From NCBI RefSeq assembly GCF_023721755.1, contig NZ_JAMDLH010000008.1, forward strand, positions 62,001 to 126,000: a DNA stretch of 64,000 nucleotides. The letters are read 5' to 3'. Numbering within the stretch: position 1 is the first letter of the stretch; every line of letters starts with the position of its first letter. The notes beneath the pieces were generated by a model that worked only from the letters and a program-made list of their open reading frames with translations, searched no databases and had not been told where the DNA came from. Positions 23,707 to 31,878 of this stretch are shown here, piece by piece. A program made the translations under genes and the position numbers. Source of the stretch: Pleomorphomonas sp. NRK KF1 (GTDB taxonomy: Bacteria; Pseudomonadota; Alphaproteobacteria; Rhizobiales; Pleomorphomonadaceae).

Positions 23707-24990
23707 ATGGACCATAGCGACCCTTTCGGACTTTACCGCGCCCTCGATTTGACGCCGGCAGCCACGACCGAAGAGCTCAAGCGGGCTGTCAGATATCCCT
23801 TTTTCTTGCGTTCGGGGGGCGAGTCCGACAAGCCGTTCGAGGAAGCTCTTCGCCTGGCTCCCCAAGCGTACGACATCCTGAACGACCCGGCTCGCAAGGC
23901 CAATTACGACTGGTTCGCCCGCAACCTGCCCGAGGTGGACGGGGAAACCGACTGGGCTGACAAGTTCGATCTCAGGTCCATCGTCGACGGTCCGACCCAT
24001 TGTTCCAGTTGCGGACGAGTGACGCCTCTGCCGCGCTATGTTCAGATCTCCGAGGTCACGAGATCGTTCAACGCTTACGCCCGCACGACACAGGAAGAAG
24101 GCCTGCTTTGCGCCGACTGCGCCAAGACCTTTACGCGGAAAAGCGCGCTCACGACGCTGTTTTCCGGCTTCCTGTCGAAGGGGGGACCTTACAAGGCCAC
24201 CTGGAGCTGGTTGAAAAACGGCCAGCGCGGGCATCATCTCAAGGCGACTGACGAGCGATTGGCCTTGCACAACGCCCGTGCCTATCTGGAGCGGCGCGAC
24301 GTCAAGCTGGCCTACGCCCTGGCCAGGATTGCCGCGAAGTCCAGGGATGAGGATACCGCCGGTCAGTCGGCGGCGATCATGCGGGAAATCGAGGCGGCAG
24401 GGGGCGATTACTGGAACTACAAGTTGCCGGACCCCTGGGTCGTGCCGGCAGGCGAAAGGGCCGTCTATGCCATCCTGCCGTTCGCCATTGTGACGGCCTT
24501 TATCGCTTTCATCTACGGCTACGCTGCGCGGCAGAATGAGCGTGCTTTTCGTCCGGTCGCGGTAAACGGCGTCTCCATCCCGGTGTGCAGGGAACTGCCG
24601 CGAAATGGCGACATCCTGACGCGCCAGACGCCCGGCGGCGGGGAGATCACCCTCAGGATCTGGAACAAGACCAACCAGAACGCCATACTGAAGATCAGGG
24701 ACGGTCAGTCAGGGACAGTGTTGGCCTCCGTTTTTGTTGCGTACCAGAACAGCTATGATTTCGAGGCTTTCACGGGCCGAGGCTATAGACTGCAATATGC
24801 CCTTGGCAACAGATTGGACGCTTCTTGCAAGGAGATCATTGATCCGGATTGGGAAGCGGAGTTTCGAAAGGTGGACGCGGAGTCATTTTATATTGAATAT
24901 GGAAACAGGAATATTGACGCTTATCAGATGGAATATGGCAGCCACCGTGCTGGCCGTAGAATAACAAGCAGGGAGTTCGACAAGCCCTAA
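23707..24990 (+). CDS. Membrane protein with degenerate J-like domain and zinc ribbon
   Basis: A 427-residue protein. Residues 5-70 resemble a J domain (DPFGLYRALDLTPAATTEELKR, then YDILNDPARKANYDWF), but the HPD loop is replaced by YPFFLRSGGES, so Hsp70 activation is unlikely. A zinc-ribbon-like pair follows: Cys99/Cys102 and Cys135/Cys138. Residues about 182-230 are helical and repeat-like. A membrane segment spans about 252-273 and the C-terminal about 150 residues face outward. That region contains GEITLRIWNKTNQNAILKIR and YRLQYALGNRLDASC, a beta-rich pattern. GAGG precedes the ATG. It is probably an envelope protein sensing or scaffolding across the inner membrane; its function is unknown. 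Confidence 0.7.
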   Translation: MDHSDPFGLYRALDLTPAATTEELKRAVRYPFFLRSGGESDKPFEEALRLAPQAYDILNDPARKANYDWFARNLPEVDGETDWADKFDLRSIVDGPTHCSSCGRVTPLPRYVQISEVTRSFNAYARTTQEEGLLCADCAKTFTRKSALTTLFSGFLSKGGPYKATWSWLKNGQRGHHLKATDERLALHNARAYLERRDVKLAYALARIAAKSRDEDTAGQSAAIMREIEAAGGDYWNYKLPDPWVVPAGERAVYAILPFAIVTAFIAFIYGYAARQNERAFRPVAVNGVSIPVCRELPRNGDILTRQTPGGGEITLRIWNKTNQNAILKIRDGQSGTVLASVFVAYQNSYDFEAFTGRGYRLQYALGNRLDASCKEIIDPDWEAEFRKVDAESFYIEYGNRNIDAYQMEYGSHRAGRRITSREFDKP

Positions 24991-25160
24991 GGCGGCTGGG
25001 ACGGATGCCGGTGGGCAGTCCGCCATCGTCTCGGTCGGTATGGGGTTCTCTTTCCGAAATCACAGCCAACACTTCGGCGCAGTAACGAAATCGCAGCCCA
25101 ACGGGGCCGTAGATCCTTCCCCAAGGGCGATCCACCTGCAGGCGAGTTTCCGAGACCTGG

Positions 25161-26447
25161 ATGAACACGCACGACCCCTTTGGATACTATCGCCTGTTGG
25201 GCCTGCCTCCGTGGGCTCCGATGAAGAGGATCAGGGAGGCCAGTCATAGCCCCCACTACATTCCCTCGGGCGATGAATCCGACAAGGTTTTCGCCGAGGC
25301 GTTTCGCCGGACGCCCGAGGCTCACGCGGTTCTCAGCGACCCGGCGCGCCGGGCCAACTACGACTGGTTTGCCCGCAACCTGCCGCCGGAAGCCATCGAG
25401 CCCGATGGTTCCGTCCGGTATGACCTCAAGCTCATTCCCGATGGGCCGCTCCACTGTTCACGGTGCGGCAGGGTCGCGCTGCAGCCTCGCTACGTCACGC
25501 TCTGGTATGTCGAGGAGGTGGACGGCTATTCGCAGGCGGTCGGCCGAGAGGATTTTCTGTGCGTCGATTGTGCCAGGGACGGCCGGCGTTTCAACTCGTT
25601 CGGCGAGTTCGTCAGCGGTGTGCTTGATTTGTTTATCCATCCGAACTCCGTTGATCGCAACCGTTTTCGCCATTCCGTCGTGGGGCTCTTCAAGGTCGGG
25701 ATGGGTGAGAAGCACGATAGGATCACCGACGCGAAGCTGATCCTGCATAACGTACGCGCCTTCCTGGAGCAGGGCGACATCAGGACGGCCTATGGCCTGG
25801 CGAGGCTGATCCGGACATCCGGGGACGAGGGGATCGCCAGCGAGGCAGCCCAGATCGTCCGCATCATCGATGCGTCCGGCGCCGATACCTCCGGCTGAAC
25901 CATCAAGGACGACTGGGCCCTGTCGGAAGAGGGCAAGCGGCTCTACCGGATGATGGGGTTCATCGTGCCGGCGGTGATCATCGTCGCCCTGTATTTCTAC
26001 AACGGGCAAGGGAACGCGGTGCCGGCGAGGCCCGCCATGGTGGATGGCATAGCCGACGTGTTTTGTGCTCACCCGCCTGAGGAGGGCTTGCTGGCGCCTC
26101 AGATCAAGACAGGCGGTGACCTGACCTTGCGTATTCGGAATACCTCCCTTCAGGACGCCGTCGTCAAGATCCGGGATGGAACGTCGGCGGTTGTCGCGAG
26201 CGCCTTTCTCAAGCGAGATGGCAACATCGACATTACGGGCCTGCCGAGTGATGACTACAAAATCCAGTTTCAGCTCGGATATCGTCTCGACCCGACTTGC
26301 AAGGGCTTTTCAACAGCGGATGTTTTTGAAAAGAGCGACCCCGGCAAGCCCTTGGTGTTCGATGGAAGGAAGATCATCGAATACAAGCTGGTCGCATTTG
26401 GTTCGGCAAATCGGCGATTGTTCAGATCGGAATTTCTCGCGCCTTAG
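25161..26447 (+). pseudogene. Third J-like membrane protein gene, split by an in-frame TGA
   Basis: Codons from 25161 encode DPFGYYRLLGLPPWAPMKRI, no HPD (HSPHYIPSGDES), Cys99/Cys102 and a second CVDC pair, then helices, up to a TGA at 25896-25898. The same frame continues without another stop to 26447. It encodes DDWALSEEGKRLYRMMGFIV (membrane segment) and a C-terminal domain with GGDLTLRIRNTSLQDAVVKI and YKIQFQLGYRLDPTC. Both halves align with the gene at 23707. The stop falls near a Trp of that protein, so a TGG to TGA change would explain it. Either the gene is inactivated, two separate proteins are made (a soluble 245-residue half and a membrane half restarting at 25950), or the TGA is read through. 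Confidence 0.7.
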
Positions 26448-26534
26448 AACTGATTCAACGTCGTCTTGCTGGTATCTTTCACCCCGCCACGCGTCCCAAC
26501 AACGGCAGCGTGAATCCCAACTTGGCATATGTTC

Positions 26535-26562
26535 TTGCCATTTGGCGGATTGAGCCTATATT
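26535..26562 (+). promoter_or_regulatory. Sigma70-type promoter of the Xre-RES pair
   Basis: TTGCCA (26535-26540) and TATATT (26557-26562), separated by 16 bases, fit -35 and -10 boxes. The -10 box ends 23 bases before the antitoxin ATG. TTGGCGGATTGA in the spacer recurs near 127-138. Confidence 0.5.
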
Positions 26563-26585
26563 CACGTCAAATGACAGGACGAGCC

Positions 26586-27002
26586 ATGATGCTGCAACCC
26601 ATCGAAGCCTATCCGATCGAGCGCACTGACAACGCCAGCATCACCGAAGAGGAAGCGGCGGCGCTGGCGCGGGCGACGGTCAATCTGTTCAAGGCGTGGA
26701 AGCTTACGGATGCCGAGGCGACGACGCTGCTCGGCGGGTTGTCGACGCGCACCTGGGCGCGCTGGAAGGAAGGCAATATCGGGCGGATCGACCGCGACCT
26801 CCGCATGCGGATGGCGCACCTGATGGGCATCCACAAGGGGCTGCGCTACCTCTTCAAGGAGCCGGCGCGCGGCTATGAATGGGTGAAGAAGCCCAACGAC
26901 ACCTTCGACGGCCGGTCGGCGCTGGACCTGATGCTGCGCGGCGAGCTGTCGGACCTCCAGGATATGCGCGCCTATCTCGACGCCGAACGGGGCGCGTGGT
27001 GA
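26586..27002 (+). CDS. Xre/MbcA/ParS-type antitoxin
   Basis: A 138-residue protein with an Xre-like N-terminal helix bundle (ALARATVNLFKAWKLTDAEA, LLGGLSTRTWARWKEGN) and the C-terminal MbcA/ParS/DUF2384 toxin-binding region (MGIHKGLRYLFKEPARGYEW). Xre antitoxins neutralise RES toxins and repress their own promoter. Possible starts are 26571, 26586 and 26589. Its stop lies 14 bases before the preferred toxin ATG and overlaps an alternative GTG start. Confidence 0.85.
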   Translation: MMLQPIEAYPIERTDNASITEEEAAALARATVNLFKAWKLTDAEATTLLGGLSTRTWARWKEGNIGRIDRDLRMRMAHLMGIHKGLRYLFKEPARGYEWVKKPNDTFDGRSALDLMLRGELSDLQDMRAYLDAERGAW

Positions 27003-27016
27003 CGGAGGCGGCCAGG

Positions 27017-27721
27017 ATGATTGCTGGTGTGGTTCGGCGGCGGGTGACGTGGCCGAGGACCTACCGCATCATCCGCTCCATCCATCCGCCGATCGACCTG
27101 TTCGAGGATATCGCCGACCCGCGCGACTGGGAGGCGCTCGCCGCCGTCGAGGAGAAGACCAATCCGCGTGTGCGCGGTGTGATCGGCGACCTTGCCAAGG
27201 TGCCGAAGCATCGGCGCGTCGGCGGCGCCGGCGCCAGCTATCTGATGGCGCCCTTCGTCCACTCATCGCCGCTCCGCCCCGGCCGCTTCACCGACGGCAG
27301 CTATGGCCTCTACTACGCCGGCGACAGCGAGGACGTGGCGATCGCCGAGACCATCCACCACCACCAGCGCTTCATGGCGGCGACGCGCGAAGCGCCGGGC
27401 TGGACGGCGGATTTCCGCGTGCTGGTGGGGGCGGTGGATGCCGATCTCGACGACGTCGGCACTGTCCCCGGCGCGCTCGACCCCGACGACTACAGCGCTT
27501 CGCAAGCCCTGGGGCGGCAGTTGCGCGCCGCCGGCAGCGACGGCGTGGTCTACCCGAGCGTGCGGCGGGCCGGCGGCTGGTGCATCGGCATCTTCTGGCC
27601 GAACGTGATCCCCATCCCCGTTCAGGGCGCGCACTACTGCTACCACTGGAACGGCGCGCGGGTGGATTTCGTCAAGCGCTACGAGGCGGACGGGGCGAAC
27701 GCGGTGTTCGAGGTTGTTTGA
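27017..27721 (+). CDS. RES-domain toxin
   Basis: A 234-residue RES toxin. Conserved elements are Arg17 (TYRIIRS), PGRFTDGSYGLYYAGDSEDV (88-107), Glu111 in IAETIHHH, and Ser181 in DGVVYPSVRRAGG, matching the Arg-Glu-Ser triad that names the family. RES toxins degrade NAD+ and halt growth until antitoxin blocks the active site. The ATG at 27017 has GGAGG 8 bases upstream; the GTG at 26999 is the alternative. Paired with the Xre antitoxin upstream. Confidence 0.85.
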   Translation: MIAGVVRRRVTWPRTYRIIRSIHPPIDLFEDIADPRDWEALAAVEEKTNPRVRGVIGDLAKVPKHRRVGGAGASYLMAPFVHSSPLRPGRFTDGSYGLYYAGDSEDVAIAETIHHHQRFMAATREAPGWTADFRVLVGAVDADLDDVGTVPGALDPDDYSASQALGRQLRAAGSDGVVYPSVRRAGGWCIGIFWPNVIPIPVQGAHYCYHWNGARVDFVKRYEADGANAVFEVV

Positions 27722-27898
27722 AGGCGCCAGCGCTCGAACCATGGATTGCAAGCTGTGGACGGGTTGGCCGTTTAATCTGTCTTTTGCAACTCTCACGATA
27801 TGATCAGGGGACTGGTTTGTCGCAGCCGAGGGGCGGATTGCGGGACTTCCGGTCAGGCGCGGCTGGCGCTCACATCCAGCTCTCTCGGCGGGTGCGGT

Positions 27899-29842
27899 AT
27901 GGCTGTGTCCTTGATGTCTATCTTGAGCCGCAGTGCATGGCTCGCCCTGTTCCTGGCCTTGTTGTCCGGCTCCGCCTCGGCTTCCGAGGAAGAATATTAC
28001 CGCCACGACATGCCATATGCCTCTGAGGGCAACTGGAGGATTTCGGTCAATTTGGCCCGAAAATCCTGCTTCATGGCTAGCGGCTCCAAGAGCGAAGCCG
28101 GCTTCCAGGTTGGCGGCGACCAACGTAGCGGCACGATGAGTTACTTCTTCCTGTTCGATACGCCGCCCGGGACATACAGGAACTACGAAAAAGTCGTCGT
28201 CACCATCAAGTACGATCAGCGCAGCCGATGGGTCGGCAATGGCTTTAGTTTGACGTTCGGTGATCACAGTGGCGTCGGCATTCAAGGCGTCGACGTAAAA
28301 GTCATCAATGAAATCGCCGATGCGAAATACCTCAACCTGACAGTCAACGATCGCGACCTCGGCAATTTTTCTCTGGCTGGCAGTCGAAAGGCTCTTGCCA
28401 AGATGCGTCAATGCATCGCGGCGATGAACATCATCGACATCTCGCTGGCAGCAATTGCCGGGGGGAATGGAGAAAACGTCGCCTGGCCGACCCCGACACC
28501 GAAAGAGGGAGACGTCCAACACGGCGATGCATTGCCCGGCGGCGCCGAGGATGGCTCGTCCTTTGGAAACGGCAAGGAATCCATCCCGGAATCCACCGCG
28601 CTCGGCGAAGACTATTACGCCAGTGACAGGATATACGCCAAGGAAGGCAACTGGTGGATTTGGGTCACGCGAGCCCGAAAATCCTGTTCCATGGCTGCCA
28701 CCTTTGCGGGCGATGCCGAAATCACGGTCGGCGGCGACCGTCGTAATGACAAGCTGGCCTACTTCTTCTTGTTCTCCAAGGCGTCATGGGAGTACGAGCA
28801 GGGGAAAGACTATGAGGTGACCGTCGACTACGATGGACACAGCACGTGGGCTGGCGATGGGGTTGGCGTGGTGCTCACCGGGCAGAATGGTGTTGCTCTC
28901 GAGGGCGTCCATGCGGAGGCCGTCGATGAGTTTGCTGCTGCGAAGACCCTCGGCCTGAAGATCGGCAGTCGCGAACACGGCGTGTTCGACCTCAGCGGCA
29001 GCCGGGCGGGCATTGCCAAGTTGCGCGAGTGCATCGCGGCGGTGGATGACGGACGCATTTCGCTGGCGGAGATCAGCGGGGGAGAGAGGGCGGACATTCC
29101 GTCTCCTTCGGTGCCGGCTCCCACACCGAAAGAGGACGAAACCCGGCCCGATGATGCGCCGCACGGCAGGGACGACGGCGGGCCGCTACCCGGTAAGGGC
29201 AAGGAGCCCGTCGTGGTGAGCGGTTCCGGCTTCTTCGTCGACGAGGCCGGCTACCTGCTGACCAACGCCCATGTGGTCGAGGGCTGCGGCAACGCCAGGC
29301 TGCGGTTCGAAGGGCGAACCGAGCCAGCCCTCATCGTCGCGCGGGAGAGAGACCATGACCTCGCCCTTCTGAAAATGCGCGGGCGAAGCCCCGCCGTCGC
29401 CACCTTCCGTGGCGGGCCGCCGATCCGCCTGGGTGAATCCGTGGTGGTGTTCGGCTATCCCCTGTCGGGCTATCTGTCGAGGAGCGGAAACCTCTCGACC
29501 GGGCTCGTGGCCTCGCTGGCCGGTGTCGAGGACAACGAGGCGGAGATGCAGATCTCGGCCCCCGTTCAGAGCGGCAACAGCGGTGGCCCGGTGGTCGATC
29601 AGTCCGGCCATGTCGTCGGCGTCGTCGTCGCCAAGTCGAACACGACGACCATCGACGACGACTATGTCGAGGTGATCCAGAACGCCAACTTCGCCATCAA
29701 GGCCGACGTGGCCAAGACCTTCCTCGACCACATGGGCGTCGCTTACGAGACGGAGCCGCCGGGCGAGGAGCTGAAGACGCCCGACGTGGCGGATATCGCG
29801 CGCGCCTTCACCGCCCAGGTGATCTGCGAGGCGCAGGAGTAG
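27899..29842 (+). CDS. Secreted trypsin-like protease with two repeated N-terminal modules
   Basis: A 647-residue protein: signal peptide 1-28, two related modules of about 150 residues (about 30-185 and 236-393), a charged Pro-rich linker, and an S1 trypsin/DegS-like domain from about 436. The triad is His458 (TNAHVVEGC), Asp487 (HDLALLK) and Ser561 (SGNSGGPVV), so the enzyme looks active. Each module has one Cys near its start (RKSC, Cys57 and Cys263) and one near its end (Cys172 and Cys378), consistent with a disulfide. No PDZ domain is visible. The single-module paralogue lies 101 bases downstream. Both are probably periplasmic or secreted; substrates are unknown. Confidence 0.75.
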   Translation: MAVSLMSILSRSAWLALFLALLSGSASASEEEYYRHDMPYASEGNWRISVNLARKSCFMASGSKSEAGFQVGGDQRSGTMSYFFLFDTPPGTYRNYEKVVVTIKYDQRSRWVGNGFSLTFGDHSGVGIQGVDVKVINEIADAKYLNLTVNDRDLGNFSLAGSRKALAKMRQCIAAMNIIDISLAAIAGGNGENVAWPTPTPKEGDVQHGDALPGGAEDGSSFGNGKESIPESTALGEDYYASDRIYAKEGNWWIWVTRARKSCSMAATFAGDAEITVGGDRRNDKLAYFFLFSKASWEYEQGKDYEVTVDYDGHSTWAGDGVGVVLTGQNGVALEGVHAEAVDEFAAAKTLGLKIGSREHGVFDLSGSRAGIAKLRECIAAVDDGRISLAEISGGERADIPSPSVPAPTPKEDETRPDDAPHGRDDGGPLPGKGKEPVVVSGSGFFVDEAGYLLTNAHVVEGCGNARLRFEGRTEPALIVARERDHDLALLKMRGRSPAVATFRGGPPIRLGESVVVFGYPLSGYLSRSGNLSTGLVASLAGVEDNEAEMQISAPVQSGNSGGPVVDQSGHVVGVVVAKSNTTTIDDDYVEVIQNANFAIKADVAKTFLDHMGVAYETEPPGEELKTPDVADIARAFTAQVICEAQE

Positions 29843-29943
29843 GAGGGCCGCCACTGGTAATTCTGGTGACCGGGCGGGCCTCCCCTTGTGCCTTCGGGGC
29901 AGTTCCTGTTGAACTTGCGAAGGTCCAAATTTCCGGGTGCGCC

Positions 29944-31227
29944 ATGGCCGTGTGTTCGCCGTCCGTCCTCTGCCGTTCCGCCTGTCTTCTCGTTCTGCTC
30001 GCCGGGCCGGCCGCGGCCTTCGGCGAGGACCACTACACCAGCGACAAGGTCTACGACGACGACGGCAAGTGGACGGTGTCGGTCAACACGACCCGCAAGT
30101 CCTGCGTGATGCACATGATCTACGAGGACGACACCGTCATCGAGGTCGGCGGCGACAACAGCGACGGCGAGCTCACGCATTTCTTCATGTTCGGCAACAC
30201 GTCCTGGTCCTACAGGAAAGGCCGGGACTACGAGGTCGTCACCGAATACGACCGCAGCATCTGGACGGGCGAAGGCGTCGGCGTCAGGGTCAACGACTAC
30301 AAGGGCGTCGCCGTCGAGGGGGTGACGGAGGAGGCCGTCGAGGATTTCGCCGGCTCCGGCACGCTTCACCTCAAGATCGGCAAGAAGGATTACGGCAAGT
30401 ACAATCTCGCCGGCACCCGGCGCGGGCTCGCCAGGATGCGCGAATGCATCGAGGCCGTCGAAGACGGTTCCATCTCGCTCGAGGAGATCGAGCGGGATGA
30501 CCAGGCCGACGCCAAGCCGGAGCGCAAAGACGACGACAGGTCGGCCACCCGTCCCGACGACGGCGGCAAGAACGAGGAGACGAGCTATTCCTCCGGCACC
30601 GCCTTCTTCGTCAATGGCGACGGCTATCTCATCACCAACGCCCATGTGGTGGAAGGCTGCGGCGATGCCGAGGTGCGGCGCGACGGCGGCGTGCTGGAGC
30701 CGGCCACCATCGTGGCGCGCGACGAGACGGGCGATCTCGCCCTCCTGAAGACCGCCAAGGGCAACCCGGCCTTCGGCACCTTCCGTGGCGCGCCGCCGAT
30801 CCGCCTCGGCGACACCGTCGTGGTGTTCGGCTACCCCCTCACCGACTTCCTGTCTAAGACCGGCAACCTCGCCACCGGTCTCGTGGCGTCGCTGGCCGGG
30901 GCCGGCGACGACGAAACGCAGATGCAGATCTCGGCGCCGGTGCAGAGCGGCAACAGCGGTGGCGCCGTGGTCGACCAGTCGGGCCGCGTCGTCGGCGTCG
31001 TCGTCGCCAAGGCCAACATCCAGAGCTACGATTCCGGCGACGAGGACGACATCGAGGTGATCCAGAACGTCAACTTCGCCATCAAGGCCAGCGAGGCGCG
31101 CGACTTCCTCGACGAACACGGGGTCCGCTATTCCGTGGAGCCGCCGGGCGAGGAGATGAAGACCCCCGACGTGGCCGAGATCGCCCGCAAGTTTAGCGCT
31201 CAGGTGATCTGCGAGGTGACGGAGTAG
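29944..31227 (+). CDS. Secreted trypsin-like protease with one N-terminal module
   Basis: A 427-residue paralogue of the preceding protein. Signal peptide 1-25, one N-terminal module about 28-182 with Cys54 and Cys168, an acidic linker, and a protease domain with His234, Asp264 and Ser338. It shares long near-identical stretches in the protease part (APVQSGNSGG, and FSAQVICE at the end, FTAQVICE in the first protein). The start follows the paralogue, ATGGC after a GGGTGCG string in both. Tandem duplication followed by gain or loss of one module explains the pair. Confidence 0.75.
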   Translation: MAVCSPSVLCRSACLLVLLAGPAAAFGEDHYTSDKVYDDDGKWTVSVNTTRKSCVMHMIYEDDTVIEVGGDNSDGELTHFFMFGNTSWSYRKGRDYEVVTEYDRSIWTGEGVGVRVNDYKGVAVEGVTEEAVEDFAGSGTLHLKIGKKDYGKYNLAGTRRGLARMRECIEAVEDGSISLEEIERDDQADAKPERKDDDRSATRPDDGGKNEETSYSSGTAFFVNGDGYLITNAHVVEGCGDAEVRRDGGVLEPATIVARDETGDLALLKTAKGNPAFGTFRGAPPIRLGDTVVVFGYPLTDFLSKTGNLATGLVASLAGAGDDETQMQISAPVQSGNSGGAVVDQSGRVVGVVVAKANIQSYDSGDEDDIEVIQNVNFAIKASEARDFLDEHGVRYSVEPPGEEMKTPDVAEIARKFSAQVICEVTE

Positions 31228-31240
31228 CGGCGGCGAGTTC

Positions 31241-31280
31241 TTGGCAAACCGGCCGAATGTGGTAAGGTTACATGTAACCT
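31241..31280 (+). promoter_or_regulatory. mazEF promoter with 16-bp palindromic operator
   Basis: TTGGCA (31241-31246) and TAAGGT (31263-31268) with a 16-base spacer form a promoter. AGGTTACATGTAACCT (31265-31280) is a perfect palindrome overlapping the -10 box and lying 16 bases before the mazE ATG, the expected site for repression by the antitoxin-toxin complex. Confidence 0.65.
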
Positions 31281-31296
31281 CTAGAGGGACGACGGC

Positions 31297-31521
31297 ATGT
31301 CCTCCACATCCAACCCCAAGCCATCGCGCGTGAAGGTCGGCGAGCATCGCGCCCGTCTGCGGGCCCAAGGGTTGCGCCCGATCCAAATCTGGGTGCCGGA
31401 CGTTCGGTCGCCGTCCTTCAAGGCAGAGGCACATCGCCAGTCGCAAGCGGTCGCGGACAGCACCCAGGCGGCGGCGGATCAGGCCTTTATCGACGCCGTG
31501 AGCGATTGGGGCGAGGAATGA
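31297..31521 (+). CDS. MazE-like antitoxin (DUF3018)
   Basis: A 74-residue antitoxin with RLRAQGLRPIQIWVPDVRSP, the DUF3018 MazE motif, and an acidic C-terminus ending SDWGEE. The stop overlaps the mazF start (ATGA at 31518-31521), which couples translation. It is the intact counterpart of the orphan at 454-717. A palindromic operator overlaps its promoter. Confidence 0.85.
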   Translation: MSSTSNPKPSRVKVGEHRARLRAQGLRPIQIWVPDVRSPSFKAEAHRQSQAVADSTQAAADQAFIDAVSDWGEE

Positions 31522-31868
31522 GGCGCGGCGACATCTGGACCGCTTCCGGCGGGCAGGACTATGCGGGCAAGCCCTGGCCGGTGGTGATCGTTCAGGACGA
31601 CAGCTTCGATGGAACGGCCTCGGTCACCATCTGCGCCTTTACATCCGATACGACCGAAGCGCCGCTGTTTCGGCTGCTCGTCGAGGCCGATGAGGGCAAC
31701 GGCTTGCGCCTTGCGTCGCGCCTGATGGTCGACAAGATCACCACTGTTCCGAAATCCAAACTCGGCGAGCGGATCGGCCGGCTCGCCGACGAGGACATCC
31801 TGCGCCTCAACCGGGCCATGCTGGTGTTCTTGGGATTGGCGGGGCCCCGAGGTAAGACCGGCGGCTGA
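31518..31868 (+). CDS. MazF-family endoribonuclease toxin
   Basis: A 116-residue PemK/MazF toxin. It begins MRRGDIWTASGGQDYAGKPW, then PVVIVQDDSFDGTASVTICAF, and ends with the conserved VDKITTVPKSKLGERIGRL helix region. These enzymes cut mRNA at short motifs; the recognition sequence cannot be predicted here. A frame to 31506 is open, but the ATGA overlap and the MRRGDIW start argue for 31518. Confidence 0.85.
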   Translation: MRRGDIWTASGGQDYAGKPWPVVIVQDDSFDGTASVTICAFTSDTTEAPLFRLLVEADEGNGLRLASRLMVDKITTVPKSKLGERIGRLADEDILRLNRAMLVFLGLAGPRGKTGG

Positions 31869-31878
31869 CCTCGTTCCC

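Larger units (their letters stand above)
23146..23708 (+). repeat. Segmental duplication, copy 2
   Basis: The partner of 21160-21720. It keeps the 89-codon gene and continues into an intact J-like gene, but its DUF2000 portion is only a fragment. Together the copies imply an ancestral order DUF2000, stub gene, J-like gene. Confidence 0.9.

Noticed and set aside
23707-24990. True DnaJ co-chaperone
   Set aside because: The HPD tripeptide is absent and the remaining architecture (zinc ribbon of only two CxxC, membrane segment, outer domain) is not that of DnaJ.
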